NCBI RefSeq assembly: GCF_002752675.1
Contig: NZ_CP024608.1
Span: forward strand, 310,001 to 374,000
DNA length: 64,000 nt
Source of the DNA: Massilia violaceinigra
Lineage (GTDB): Bacteria; Pseudomonadota; Gammaproteobacteria; Burkholderiales; Burkholderiaceae_D
Direction of reading: 5' to 3'
Part shown: one piece after another, positions 9,591 to 17,781 of the stretch
How the letters are laid out: the number at the start of each line of letters is the position of its first letter
How positions within the stretch are numbered: the stretch's first letter is position 1
Made by a program: the position numbers and the translations under genes
The notes under the pieces: model-generated
Seen by the model: the letters and a program-made list of their open reading frames with translations, nothing else
What the model was told of the DNA's origin: nothing
The model's database searches: none

Positions 9591-10559
9591 ATGACCACAT
9601 TCTTCCGCACCCCGCGCACCCTGCTCCTGGCAGCCGCCCTGGGCGTTGCCGCCTTCGCCGCCAGCCCTGTCCACGCCGCCGCGCCAATGGCCAAGGTATC
9701 GGCGCCCGGCTACTTCCGCATGATGCTGGGCGACTTCGAAGTGACCGCGCTGTCCGACGGCACCACCGAGCTGCCGGTCAACAAACTGCTCAAGACCGCA
9801 CCGGCCAAGGTCGACAAGGCGCTGGCGAAAGTGTTCCTGGCCAGCCCGGTGGAAACCTCGTTCAACGCTTACCTGATTAATACCGGCAGCAAGCTGGTGC
9901 TGGTCGACAGCGGCGCGGGCGGCCTGTTCGGTCCCAATCTGGGCAAGCTGGTGGCGAACCTGAAGGCGTCGGGCTACCAGCCGGAGCAGGTCGATGAAAT
10001 CTACATCACCCACTTGCATCCGGACCACGTGGGCGGCATCGCGAAAGACGGCGCGGCAGCGTTCGCCAATGCCGTGGTGCGGGCCGATAAGCGCGATGCC
10101 GATTTCTGGCTGAGCCAAGCCAACATGGAGAAAGCGCCGGCCGATGCCAAGGGCTTCTTCCAGGGCGCGGTCGCCTCGCTCAAGCCCTACATCGACGCCA
10201 AGCGCTTCCAGCCGTTCGAGGGCGATGCGGAACTGGTGCCGGGCGTGAAATCGACTTCCACCTACGGCCACACGGCCGGCCACACCAGTTATGTGGTGGA
10301 GAGCCGCGGCCAGAAGCTGGTCCTGGTCGGCGACCTGATCCACGTGGGCGCGGTGCAGTTCGATGATCCGACAGTCACGATTGCCTTCGATTCCGACGAG
10401 AAAGCCGCGCTGGCGCAGCGCCTGAAAACTTTCAGCGCCGCCGCCAAGGACGGCACCTGGGTGGGCGCATCGCACCTGCAGTTCCCGGGCATCGGCCACG
10501 TGCGCAGCGCCGGTAAATCGTATCAGTGGGTGCCGGTCAATTACACGCAGGTGCGCTGA
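9591..10559 (+). CDS. Exported metallo-beta-lactamase-fold hydrolase
   Basis: The protein has 322 residues from ATG 9591. Its signal peptide ends at about residue 30 (AASPVHAAAP). The MBL metal-site motif THLHPDHVGG is followed by a later His in GHTAGHTSYVV and an Asp in LVGDLIHVGAV. The overall look (FNAYLINTGSKLVLVDSGAG) matches the lactonase/AidA-like periplasmic MBL proteins of proteobacteria. The substrate is unknown; lactones or other esters are possible. Divergent LysR control is likely. Confidence 0.88.
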   Translation: MTTFFRTPRTLLLAAALGVAAFAASPVHAAAPMAKVSAPGYFRMMLGDFEVTALSDGTTELPVNKLLKTAPAKVDKALAKVFLASPVETSFNAYLINTGSKLVLVDSGAGGLFGPNLGKLVANLKASGYQPEQVDEIYITHLHPDHVGGIAKDGAAAFANAVVRADKRDADFWLSQANMEKAPADAKGFFQGAVASLKPYIDAKRFQPFEGDAELVPGVKSTSTYGHTAGHTSYVVESRGQKLVLVGDLIHVGAVQFDDPTVTIAFDSDEKAALAQRLKTFSAAAKDGTWVGASHLQFPGIGHVRSAGKSYQWVPVNYTQVR

Positions 10560-10627
10560 GAAAGGAGCGCGGCGTGGGCGGGCCGGGGCTGACCACGCAT
10601 GAAAAGGCACGACGCGCTTCTAAAAAA

Positions 10628-10900
10628 TCAGCCGGCACTGCCGGCTTTTTTCACAAGTTCAAATTCGTGCGCAAGCAAATACAGGCCGCTACACGCCCAT
10701 TGTCCCGGCCCCTCTTCCCACCAGTTGGTGACGCTGGCTTTGTCTTCCTCCGGGAAATCCTCGATGGGGTACTCGCTGTTCAACATCGCCAGCGTATGCG
10801 GCAACTCATCGGCGGGAAGCATATCGAGAAGGCCCTGATAGATTTCAAGGACGCGTACAATATCGCCAATCGCCACCTCGTTACCGTGCCGGTCTTTCAT
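10628..10900 (-). CDS. Small hypothetical protein
   Basis: The protein has 90 residues from ATG 10900 (GGAAAG upstream). The start overlaps the upstream hydrolase stop by 4 bp (ATGA), so the two are probably co-translated. The N-terminus KDRHGNEVAIGDIVRVLEI reads like a small SH3/KOW-type beta barrel, and the rest is acidic (SEYPIEDFPEEDKASV). There is no signal peptide. I do not recognise a named family. Confidence 0.7.
   Translation of the reverse strand: MKDRHGNEVAIGDIVRVLEIYQGLLDMLPADELPHTLAMLNSEYPIEDFPEEDKASVTNWWEEGPGQWACSGLYLLAHEFELVKKAGSAG
10630..10652 (+). terminator. Rho-independent terminator after the MBL gene
   Basis: AGCCGG-CACTG-CCGGCT followed by six T. It overlaps the last codons of the convergent small gene, so that gene's C-terminus doubles as terminator DNA. 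Confidence 0.75.
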
Positions 10901-11787
10901 TGTGTTCTTTCCGCAGCCAGGGCGGCCACAAAGTTGTTGATCGTCGTTGCCGCTTGGCCGGGAACGCTTTGCAGCAGCAGATGCGGCCCCCGCAGCGCCA
11001 CCAGGCGCCAGTCCCGGCATAGCGATGCCAGCAGACGCGCGGCGGCGGCTGGAACGATCCAGTCGCGCGTCGCTTGCAGGTACAGCACCGGAACGTCGAT
11101 GGAGCGCACGCGCGCGGTGTAATCGACCGCCATCACTTCCTTCAAACGCAGGCGCAGGCGCGCTGGCGGCACCTGGTCGAGCGCCGCGCGCAGAGCCCGG
11201 CGCAACGCAAGGGGAGCACCGAATCCGAGCAGGAAGGGGGCGATCAGGGGAGTGAGCGTGGACGACATGGGCAGCACGCTGACCAGTATTCTCAACGGTG
11301 TCAGGAGCGGGCGCGGATTGCGCGCAAAGGTGCAGCACAGCACCAGCCCGATCAGTCCCGGAGGCTGAGAAGCAGCCAGCGCAACGGCGACCGGCCCGGA
11401 AAAAGACTCGCCGATCAGCACGAAAGGACGGTCAAGCGGTAATTGCGCGCGCGCATGCTCGGTCAGTCCGGCATAACCGAGCGCCAGCGCGGGAGGATAG
11501 GAAATGACAATAGCGTCGACTTGGTCCCCGAGCGCGGCAATGAAGCCTGCGAACAGGTCGCCGCTTCCGTCCATTCCAGGAAGCAGGACCAACGTCACCA
11601 TGGCGGCATTGGCGACCTGATCAGGATTAATGAATCGCTCCGGCACAGGGTACACACGGCTCACCGTTTGCAAACCGGTCTGTTTCACCTCATCGATGAG
11701 GGAGGTCTTGCCGGATCCGTTGGGCCCACCGAACACGATGACGTGCCGGCCGTCCTGTTGAAGCAATTTAATGCTGTCGTCGTCCAT
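10897..11787 (-). CDS. Alpha/beta hydrolase with zeta-toxin-like P-loop N-terminus (probable fusion)
   Basis: There are 296 residues from ATG 11787; an in-frame GTG lies at 11799. Residues about 14-62 read HVIVFGGPNGSGKTSLIDEV ... ERFINPDQVA, which is the Walker A and start of a zeta-toxin/AAA kinase, and then stop matching it. From about residue 63 (MVTLVLLPGMDGSGDLF, ATG at 11601) an alpha/beta hydrolase begins, with nucleophile elbow GESFSG, acid TRDWIVP and a late His in LRGPHLLL. The hydrolase could be translated alone from 11601. I infer a deletion that joined a toxin 5' end to a hydrolase gene; whether the fused N-terminus is functional is unknown. Confidence 0.75.
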   Translation of the reverse strand: MDDDSIKLLQQDGRHVIVFGGPNGSGKTSLIDEVKQTGLQTVSRVYPVPERFINPDQVANAAMVTLVLLPGMDGSGDLFAGFIAALGDQVDAIVISYPPALALGYAGLTEHARAQLPLDRPFVLIGESFSGPVAVALAASQPPGLIGLVLCCTFARNPRPLLTPLRILVSVLPMSSTLTPLIAPFLLGFGAPLALRRALRAALDQVPPARLRLRLKEVMAVDYTARVRSIDVPVLYLQATRDWIVPAAAARLLASLCRDWRLVALRGPHLLLQSVPGQAATTINNFVAALAAERTQ

Positions 11788-11832
11788 GGAAGAAAACACG
11801 GCAACGCCGCGTCGGTAGGGAACGTTTTCGGC

Positions 11833-12057
11833 CTACAAAGGCCGAATTTGCTTTGCTACAAAACTGGCAACATCAAACGAGGTAGCTTGGGAAACGTCGC
11901 GCTTGACGCCGCTGTTCGCTCTGCGTTTAACTTCTACCAAACTCTCACGCATATTACCAGTGAGGGCCTTGTCCCATTCCTCGGCAGTCGCACCCAACAT
12001 TGGCGTCTTACCGCTCAGCACCGTCACGCTTTTAAATCGACTCTTCAGCACAGTCAT
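11833..12057 (-). CDS. Small protein, possible antitoxin of the broken zeta-like module
   Basis: The protein has 74 residues from ATG 12057, with a strong GGGAG site 8 nt upstream; a longer frame reaches 12186 but lacks such a site. It is basic and helical (GATAEEWDKALTGNMRESLVEV). It ends 45 bp before the zeta-like start in the same direction, the usual antitoxin-first order. I see no recognised antitoxin domain, so the role rests on size and position. Confidence 0.5.
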   Translation of the reverse strand: MTVLKSRFKSVTVLSGKTPMLGATAEEWDKALTGNMRESLVEVKRRANSGVKRDVSQATSFDVASFVAKQIRPL

Positions 12058-12189
12058 GATCGCTCTCCCGGCCTCAATTACAACATGTAGTTCAATTATA
12101 GGCTTCAACTTCAACAAAAAGTTGTAATGAACCTCGGCCGGGAAGGATGTGACACCTGGACAATCACTTCTGAGCTCTTTGCTCAACTA

Positions 12190-12538
12190 GAGATTGCGCA
12201 ATAAAAAAGGGAGTGTGGCGAAGCAGGACACACTGGTCCGGCAAGTCGGCGCTCAGTGACTGTCGCGCAATGCGCGCCAGTCCGCAGCACGGACAAGCCG
12301 GATCCCAGCGGGAAAGCGCAAGCCAGTTCAATGAAAGATGGCGCCAGGAAGACGTGCAACCAGCACCAACGAACGACAGGAAATGCGCGCGCGCATGGTC
12401 GACCAGTCGGGTACTCAAGCACCACCGTGGGGATACGAGACGACGACGGCCGCAACCTTGCCAGAGCGCGGCAACGAAGCCGCCGAACTGGTCACCGCTT
12501 CCGGCAATGAACGGAAGCAGCAACAACCGTCAGCACTG
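12190..12538 (-). pseudogene. Decayed second copy of the alpha/beta hydrolase
   Basis: Immediately after lipA the reverse strand holds a degenerate relative of the neighbouring hydrolase. LLLPFIAGSGDQFGGFVAAL matches LVLLPGMDGSGDLFAGFIAAL of the intact gene, LVDHARAHF matches LTEHARAQL, and CCGLARIAR matches CCTFARNPR. These matches fall in more than one reading frame, so it carries frameshifts. It lacks a usable start and the 3' half. DNA-level similarity is obvious by eye around the GSGD segment. Confidence 0.75.
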
Positions 12539-12540
12539 AC

Positions 12541-13533
12541 TTACGCGCTGATCGCCACGCCCGCGTTATGGGCCTGCTCGTCCGCATGGTACGAGCTGCG
12601 CACCATCGCGCCGACGGCCGCGTGCACGAAGCCCATCTTGTAGGCTTCTTCCTCGAACATCTTGAACACGTCCGGGTGCACATAGCGGCGCACCGGCAAG
12701 TGGTCCCCCGACGGCGACAGGTACTGGCCGATGGTCAGCATGTCGACGTTGTGGCTGCGCAGGTCGCGCATCACTTGCAGGATTTCCTCGTCGGTTTCGC
12801 CCAGGCCGACCATGATGCCGGACTTGGTCACCGCGTTCGGATACAGCGCCTTGAAGTCGCGCAGCAGTTCCAGCGAGTGCGTGTAGTCGGAACCGGGACG
12901 GGCTTCCTTGTACAGGCGCGGCACGGTTTCGAGGTTGTGGTTCATCACGTCCGGCAAGCCGTCGGCGAAGATCGCCAGCGCCTTGGCCAAGCGGCCGCGG
13001 AAGTCGGGCACCAGCACTTCGATGCGGGTATTCGGCGAGAGCGCGCGCGTTTGCTTGATGCACTCGACAAAGTGACCGGCGCCGCCGTCGCGCAGGTCGT
13101 CGCGGTCGACCGAGGTGATCACCACGTACGACAGGCGCAGTTCGGCGATGGTCTTGGACAGATTGTGCGGCTCGTTCACGTCGAGCGGGTCGGGACGGCC
13201 GTGGCCGACGTCGCAGAACGGGCAGCGGCGCGTGCACTTGTCGCCCATGATCATGAAGGTCGCCGTGCCCTTGCCGAAGCATTCGCCGATGTTCGGGCAG
13301 CTCGCTTCTTCGCACACGGTCACCAGGTTGTTGGCGCGCAGGATGTCCTTGATTTCGTAGAAACGCGACGACGCCGAAGCGGCCTTGACGCGGATCCAGT
13401 CCGGCTTTTTCAGGCGCTCGACTTGTCCGATCGGCACGATCTTGATCGGAATGCGCGAGGTCTTGCTGGCGCCTTTTTGCTTGTCGCTGGCGTTGTAGAC
13501 TGGGGCGATGCTGGTATCGGTGTCAGAAGTCAT
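12541..13533 (-). CDS. lipA: Lipoyl synthase
   Basis: The protein has 330 residues. It is a radical-SAM enzyme inserting two sulfurs into octanoyl groups on lipoyl domains. Both iron-sulfur sites are present: the auxiliary cluster Cys set in [14 protein letters not shown] and the radical SAM triad CTRRCPFC. The body is canonical ([44 protein letters not shown]). Its start overlaps lipB by 4 bp (ATGA), giving a coupled lipB-lipA operon. The product acts in the cytoplasm on pyruvate/2-oxoglutarate dehydrogenases and the glycine cleavage system. Confidence 0.97.
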   Translation of the reverse strand: MTSDTDTSIAPVYNASDKQKGASKTSRIPIKIVPIGQVERLKKPDWIRVKAASASSRFYEIKDILRANNLVTVCEEASCPNIGECFGKGTATFMIMGDKCTRRCPFCDVGHGRPDPLDVNEPHNLSKTIAELRLSYVVITSVDRDDLRDGGAGHFVECIKQTRALSPNTRIEVLVPDFRGRLAKALAIFADGLPDVMNHNLETVPRLYKEARPGSDYTHSLELLRDFKALYPNAVTKSGIMVGLGETDEEILQVMRDLRSHNVDMLTIGQYLSPSGDHLPVRRYVHPDVFKMFEEEAYKMGFVHAAVGAMVRSSYHADEQAHNAGVAISA

Positions 13534-14276
13534 TTGGCTGCTTGCCCATGGGGCTCGGTGGTGTTGTTCGATGCGTTGTTATGCGATTCGTTGTGCGGTG
13601 CGCCGCCCGATCCGAGCTGCTGCACCAGTTCGCGCGCCAGGGCTTGCTGCACGTCGGCCAGCACGGCCTCGGCGCCCATGCTGCGCATGTCCACCGTTTC
13701 CAGGCCCGCATAGCCGCACGGGTTGATCCAGGAAAACGGCGCCAAGTCCATCGCCACATTGAGCGACACGCCATGGTAGGTGCAGCCGTTGCCGCGCACC
13801 TTGAGGCCGAGCGCGGCGATCTTGGCGCCCTTGCGCGGCCCGCCGGCGATATAAATGCCGGGCGCGCCGGCGATGCGCTCGCCAGCCAGATTATACGCCC
13901 CCAGCACATTGATGATCGCCTGCTCGATTTTTTCGACGAATTGTCGAGCGTACAACTTGCCGCCCGGCTTGTTGCGGCGCAGGTCCATCAGCAGGTAGAT
14001 CACCACCTGGCCGGGGCCGTGGAACGTCACTTCGCCGCCGCGGTCGGTCTGCACCACGGGCACGCCGTGGGCCGGGGTGCCGGCGCCGGCCAGCAGGTGG
14101 GCGCGGTCGGCGCCCAGGCCCAGCGTGAACACGGGCGGATGCTCGACGATCCACAGTTCGTCGGTGGTGTCGGGGTCGCGCGCGTCGGTAAAGGCGCGCA
14201 TGGAGGCAAACACCGGCTCGTAGTCGGCACGGCCGAGGTCGCGGATGATCGCCTGCGCAGGGCGGATGGGGAGCAT
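13530..14276 (-). CDS. lipB: Octanoyl-ACP:protein octanoyltransferase
   Basis: The protein has 248 residues. It transfers octanoate from ACP to lipoyl domains, feeding LipA. The family features are [35 protein letters not shown] (substrate-binding glycines and His) and [24 protein letters not shown], which carries the catalytic Lys and Cys. The C-terminal about 25 residues are a low-complexity Asn/His tail ([11 protein letters not shown]) unlike most LipB proteins. It is coupled to lipA by a 4-bp overlap. Confidence 0.96.
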   Translation of the reverse strand: MLPIRPAQAIIRDLGRADYEPVFASMRAFTDARDPDTTDELWIVEHPPVFTLGLGADRAHLLAGAGTPAHGVPVVQTDRGGEVTFHGPGQVVIYLLMDLRRNKPGGKLYARQFVEKIEQAIINVLGAYNLAGERIAGAPGIYIAGGPRKGAKIAALGLKVRGNGCTYHGVSLNVAMDLAPFSWINPCGYAGLETVDMRSMGAEAVLADVQQALARELVQQLGSGGAPHNESHNNASNNTTEPHGQAAK

Positions 14277-14344
14277 GGATCGTTGATCGGGGATAAAGGG
14301 AGCCCTGCCATTATAAGCGAAGGCTCACCTGGATGCTGGTCACA

Positions 14345-14367
14345 GGCCGCATAAGCATAGTTGACAT
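14345..14367 (+). repeat. Direct repeat, left copy
   Basis: Matches 14976-14998 at 20 of 23 positions (shared core AGCATAGTTGA). The two copies bracket the toxin-antitoxin remnant. Confidence 0.45.
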
Positions 14368-14370
14368 TCG

Positions 14371-14549
14371 TTACCTATGCAGCATTCGCTCATCTGGTAT
14401 CGATGTCTGGAACAATGCTTCTTTTACCGCGTCATGTCGTACCGGCCCGAATGAGACAGGGCCGCCCAGTCTTGGAGGAAGCGCTTGGTGTAGCTCGATT
14501 GCCGGGGCAGAGTCGTCCGCTTACTTGCCGCTGGCTTTTTCGAGGTCAT
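14371..14549 (-). pseudogene. Frameshifted, truncated YafQ/RelE-type toxin
   Basis: An ATG at 14549, inside the end of the antitoxin gene, opens a frame with RQSSYTKRFLQDW and SGRYDMTR, the N-terminal pattern of YafQ-like ribosome-dependent RNases. It hits TAA at 14424. Adding one T at that point restores RLKEAL, the expected continuation, but the frame then runs out by 14371 without the catalytic C-terminal half. So the toxin has both a single-base loss and a 3' truncation. Confidence 0.7.
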
Positions 14550-14805
14550 CGAAGAGCTCGTCGGCGGTGGCAAAGCGGGCGCGGTTGCTCTTGATAATCT
14601 CTTCGGCCTCGGCCATTGCCGCAAGCGTGGCGGCGTTAGGTGTCCTGGAGCCGAACGGCAGTGTCTTGTCGTCGATAACATGGCTAAGGAACATGCGCAC
14701 CGCATCGGGGAGGGTTAGACCCATCGCCGCCAGTGTTTCGATCGCCTGCGCCTTGGTCGTTTGGTCCACACGGACGCGTATTGTGGTCGTCGTTGAAGCA
14801 GTCAT
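14521..14805 (-). CDS. DinJ/RelB-type antitoxin
   Basis: The protein has 94 residues from ATG 14805 (AGGGAAG upstream); the frame is open to 14850. A ribbon-helix-helix N-terminus (TTTIRVRVDQTTKAQAIETLAAMGLTLPDAVRMFL) is typical of RelB/DinJ antitoxins, followed by an acidic toxin-wrapping tail (AEAEEIIKSNRARFATADELFDDL). Its partner toxin just downstream is broken, so the antitoxin is now an orphan. It may still bind its own promoter or neutralise related toxins. Confidence 0.85.
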   Translation of the reverse strand: MTASTTTTIRVRVDQTTKAQAIETLAAMGLTLPDAVRMFLSHVIDDKTLPFGSRTPNAATLAAMAEAEEIIKSNRARFATADELFDDLEKASGK

Positions 14806-14975
14806 GATGACTTCCCTGATTGTGCATCTCAAGACCATGTTATCGCGCACGGGGCGTCACCGTAAACCGGGATTCGATTGAACGCCGGCCCATCTTTCCA
14901 AGTGCAGAAAGCCGGTTCACCGCCTTGATCCCGAACAAAGCAATGGCTCGGCAATATTGATCGCAGCGTGCCACC

Positions 14976-14998
14976 AGCCGCATTAGCATAGTTGAAAT
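14976..14998 (+). repeat. Direct repeat, right copy
   Basis: Second copy of the imperfect 23-bp repeat at 14345-14367. It ends just before the dioxygenase gene. Confidence 0.45.
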
Positions 14999-15062
14999 GC
15001 TTCGTTGCCGCGCCAAACGCGCGCCGATAAGCTGGGTGCTCGATCATCACCCGCTCACCGCC

Positions 15063-15932
15063 ATGGCCGCCGTCCTCGATACCCGTTTCGACATCGTCCC
15101 GTTCGACGCCCCGCTGGGCGCGGCCATCACCGGCCTCGACCTGTCCGTTCCGCTGAGCAGGGAAGATTTCGCCCTGATCCACCGCGCCCACCTCGACCAT
15201 CATGTGCTGGTGTTTCGCGACCAGCACATCACGCCGGCCCAGCAGGTGGCCTTCAGCCGCCGCTTCGGCCCGCTGCAAATCCATGTGCTGCGCCAGTTCC
15301 AGCTGCCCACCCAGCCGGAAGTGCTGATCATTTCCAACGTCAAGGAAAACGGCCAGCCGCTCGGCCTGGGCGACGCCGGCCATTTCTGGCATTCGGACCT
15401 GTCGTACAAGGCCGTGCCCAGCCTGGGCTCGATGCTGCACGCGCAGGAGTTGCCGCAAGACGGAGGCGATACCCTGTTCGCCAACCAGCACCTGGCCTGG
15501 GACCAGCTGCCCGGCTACCTGCGGCGCGCCATCGACGGGCGCAGCGCCGAACACAGCTACCTGGCCAAATATGCCGAACTGCAGAAACGCAGCCCGTGGC
15601 GCCCCGACCTGACCCGCGCCCAGATCGACGAAGTGCGGCCGGCGGTGCATCCGATCGTGCGCACCCATCCGGAAACCGGACGCCGCGCCCTGTTCGTCAG
15701 CGAACATTTCACCACCCGCGTGATCGGCCTGCCCGACAGCGACAGCCGCGCCCTGCTCGACGAGCTGTTCGCGTTCAGCACCCGGCCCGAATTCATTTAC
15801 CGCCACCAGTGGCAGGCGCGCGACATGGTGTTCTGGGATAACCGCTCGGTCATGCACCTGGCCGCCGGCTGCCCGGAACACCAGCGCCGCCTGCTGTACC
15901 GCACCACCATCGAAGGCAATGCGCCGTTCTGA
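15063..15932 (+). CDS. TauD/TfdA-family Fe(II)/2-oxoglutarate dioxygenase
   Basis: The protein has 289 residues from ATG 15063; an ATG at 14997 is also in frame and neither has a strong ribosome site. The iron triad is visible as His110/Asp112 (FWHSDLSY) and His265 (NRSVMHLAAG), with the 2-oxoglutarate Arg in RRLLYRTTI. Members hydroxylate taurine, alkyl sulfonates, phenoxyacetates and similar compounds, releasing the hetero-group. It is the first gene of an operon with a complete SsuABC/TauABC-like transporter, so the transported compound is probably its substrate. Confidence 0.9.
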   Translation: MAAVLDTRFDIVPFDAPLGAAITGLDLSVPLSREDFALIHRAHLDHHVLVFRDQHITPAQQVAFSRRFGPLQIHVLRQFQLPTQPEVLIISNVKENGQPLGLGDAGHFWHSDLSYKAVPSLGSMLHAQELPQDGGDTLFANQHLAWDQLPGYLRRAIDGRSAEHSYLAKYAELQKRSPWRPDLTRAQIDEVRPAVHPIVRTHPETGRRALFVSEHFTTRVIGLPDSDSRALLDELFAFSTRPEFIYRHQWQARDMVFWDNRSVMHLAAGCPEHQRRLLYRTTIEGNAPF

Positions 15933-15953
15933 CCCACGCCAAAGGAAACCACC

Positions 15954-16958
15954 ATGAAGCTGTTGAACAAGGCCGCCTGCGCCCTCGCCTGCGCCGCCGC
16001 GCTGGCCTGCAACCCGGCCCGGGCCGAAGGGCGCATCCGCATCGCCGAGCAGTTCGGCATCGTGTACCTGCTGCTGAACGTGGCGCAGGACCAGAAGCTG
16101 ATCGAAAAGCATGGCCGCAAGCAGGGCGTGGAGATCGACGTGGACTGGGTCAAGCTGTCGGGCGGGGCGGCGATCAACGATGCGCTGCTGTCGGGCTCGA
16201 TCGATATCGCCAGCGCCGGCATCGGCCCCCTGCTGACCGTGTGGGACCGCACCGCCGGCAAGCAGAACGTCAAGGGCGTGGCATCGCTGGGCAACTTTCC
16301 GTATTACCTGATCAGCACCAATCCGAACGTCAAGACCATCGCCGACCTGAGCGAGAAAGACCGCATCGCGCTGCCGGCGGTCACGGTGTCGGTGCAGGCG
16401 CGGATTTTGCAAATGGCGGCGGCGAAACAGTGGGGCACGGCCGAGTTCAAGAAGCTCGACCGCCTCACGCAGGCACTGCCGCATCCGGACGCGGCCGCCG
16501 CGATCATTGCCGGCCAGACCGAGATCAATGCCCATTTTGCCACCCCGCCTTATCAGGAGCAGGAACTGGCGGCCAATCCCAAGGCGCACATCGTACTCGA
16601 CTCCTACGAGGTGCTGGGCGGCCCGGGTTCGTCGACGGTGCTGTACGCCACCGAGAAATATCTGAAGGACAATCCGAAAACGTACCGCGCTTTTGTCGAT
16701 GCGCTGGCCGAGGCCGCGCAGTTCATCAGCGCCAGCCCCGAAGCGGCGGCCGACGCCTATGTGCGCGTGAACAAGAGCAGCATCGACCGCGCCCTGCTGC
16801 TCAAGGTCATCAAGAATCCGAAAGTGCAGTTCCAGGTGGCGCCGCAAAACACCTTCGGCCTGGCGCAATTCCTGTTCCAGGCGGGCGCCCTCAAAAAGCA
16901 GCCGGCCAGCTGGCGCGATTACTTTTTCCAGAGCCCGGCCGTGGCCTCGGGGAGCTGA
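15954..16958 (+). CDS. ABC transporter substrate-binding protein (sulfonate/nitrate type)
   Basis: The protein has 334 residues. It has a signal peptide (KAACALACAAALACNPARA) and then the SsuA/TauA/NMT1-like periplasmic fold (IRIAEQFGIVYLLLNVAQD, VDWVKLSGGAAINDALLSGSIDIASAGIGPL). It should deliver a small anionic or aromatic solute to the permease. It lies 21 bp after the dioxygenase and 1 bp before the ATPase gene. Confidence 0.9.
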   Translation: MKLLNKAACALACAAALACNPARAEGRIRIAEQFGIVYLLLNVAQDQKLIEKHGRKQGVEIDVDWVKLSGGAAINDALLSGSIDIASAGIGPLLTVWDRTAGKQNVKGVASLGNFPYYLISTNPNVKTIADLSEKDRIALPAVTVSVQARILQMAAAKQWGTAEFKKLDRLTQALPHPDAAAAIIAGQTEINAHFATPPYQEQELAANPKAHIVLDSYEVLGGPGSSTVLYATEKYLKDNPKTYRAFVDALAEAAQFISASPEAAADAYVRVNKSSIDRALLLKVIKNPKVQFQVAPQNTFGLAQFLFQAGALKKQPASWRDYFFQSPAVASGS

Positions 16959-16959
16959 C

Positions 16960-17781
16960 ATGGACGTGCACCGCTTCCCCATGGCGCCCGGCGAAGCGCT
17001 GCTGCGCGCCGAGGGCGTCACGCTCGAGTACCGCAGCGGCGCGGCCACCGTGCGCGCCACCGAGAATGTCAGCTTCGAGGTGCACCGGGGCGACCGCCTG
17101 GTGCTGCTGGGACCGTCCGGCTGCGGCAAGTCGACCCTGCTCAAGGCGATCGCCGGCTTCATCACGCCGCGTGCCGGCAGCCTGACCCTGGACGGCCAGC
17201 CGATCCTGCGCCCCGGCCCGGACCGCTTCGTAGTGTTCCAGGAATTCGACCAGCTGCCGCCCTGGAAGTCGGTGCTCGGCAATGTCATGTTTCCTCTGCT
17301 GGCTGGCGGCGTGGCCAGGGCCGAGGCGCGGGCGCGCGCCCTGCACTGGATTAACAAGGTCGGCCTGTCGCCGTTCGCCGACGCTTTTCCGCACACCTTG
17401 TCGGGCGGGATGAAGGCGCGCGTGGCAATTGCGCGGGCGCTGGCGATGCAGCCGGCCATCCTGCTGATGGACGAGCCGTTCGCCGCCCTCGACGCGCTCA
17501 CGCGCCGCAGCATGCAGGAGGAACTCCAGACCTTGTGGGAAGAAATCCGCTTCACGATGCTGTTCGTCACCCATTCGATCGAGGAAGCGCTGGTGGTGGG
17601 CAACCGCATCGTGCTGCTGTCGCCCCATCCGGGCCGCGTGCGCGCCGAACTGAACAGTCACCAGTTCGACCTGGGCAGCGCCGGGGGCGCGGCGTTCCAG
17701 GCGGCCACCCAGCGCATCCACCGCTTGCTGTTCGGCGACGATGCGCTGGCCGTGCCAGCGCTTGAACCGGTGCACGCATGA
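16960..17781 (+). CDS. ABC transporter ATP-binding protein
   Basis: The protein has 273 residues. It shows Walker A GPSGCGKST, Q-loop VVFQEFDQLPPW, signature LSGGMKARVAIARAL, Walker B ILLMDEPFAALD and switch His in FVTHSIEEAL. It belongs to the SsuB/TauB/NrtD subfamily and energises the permease encoded next. The 4-bp overlap with that gene (ATGA) shows coupling. Confidence 0.95.
   Translation: MDVHRFPMAPGEALLRAEGVTLEYRSGAATVRATENVSFEVHRGDRLVLLGPSGCGKSTLLKAIAGFITPRAGSLTLDGQPILRPGPDRFVVFQEFDQLPPWKSVLGNVMFPLLAGGVARAEARARALHWINKVGLSPFADAFPHTLSGGMKARVAIARALAMQPAILLMDEPFAALDALTRRSMQEELQTLWEEIRFTMLFVTHSIEEALVVGNRIVLLSPHPGRVRAELNSHQFDLGSAGGAAFQAATQRIHRLLFGDDALAVPALEPVHA

Noticed and set aside
14829..17609. 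Very long open frame on the reverse strand opposite the dioxygenase and transporter genes
   Set aside because: It is antisense to three clear genes, has the Arg/Ala/His-rich composition of a GC-rich shadow frame and matches no family.
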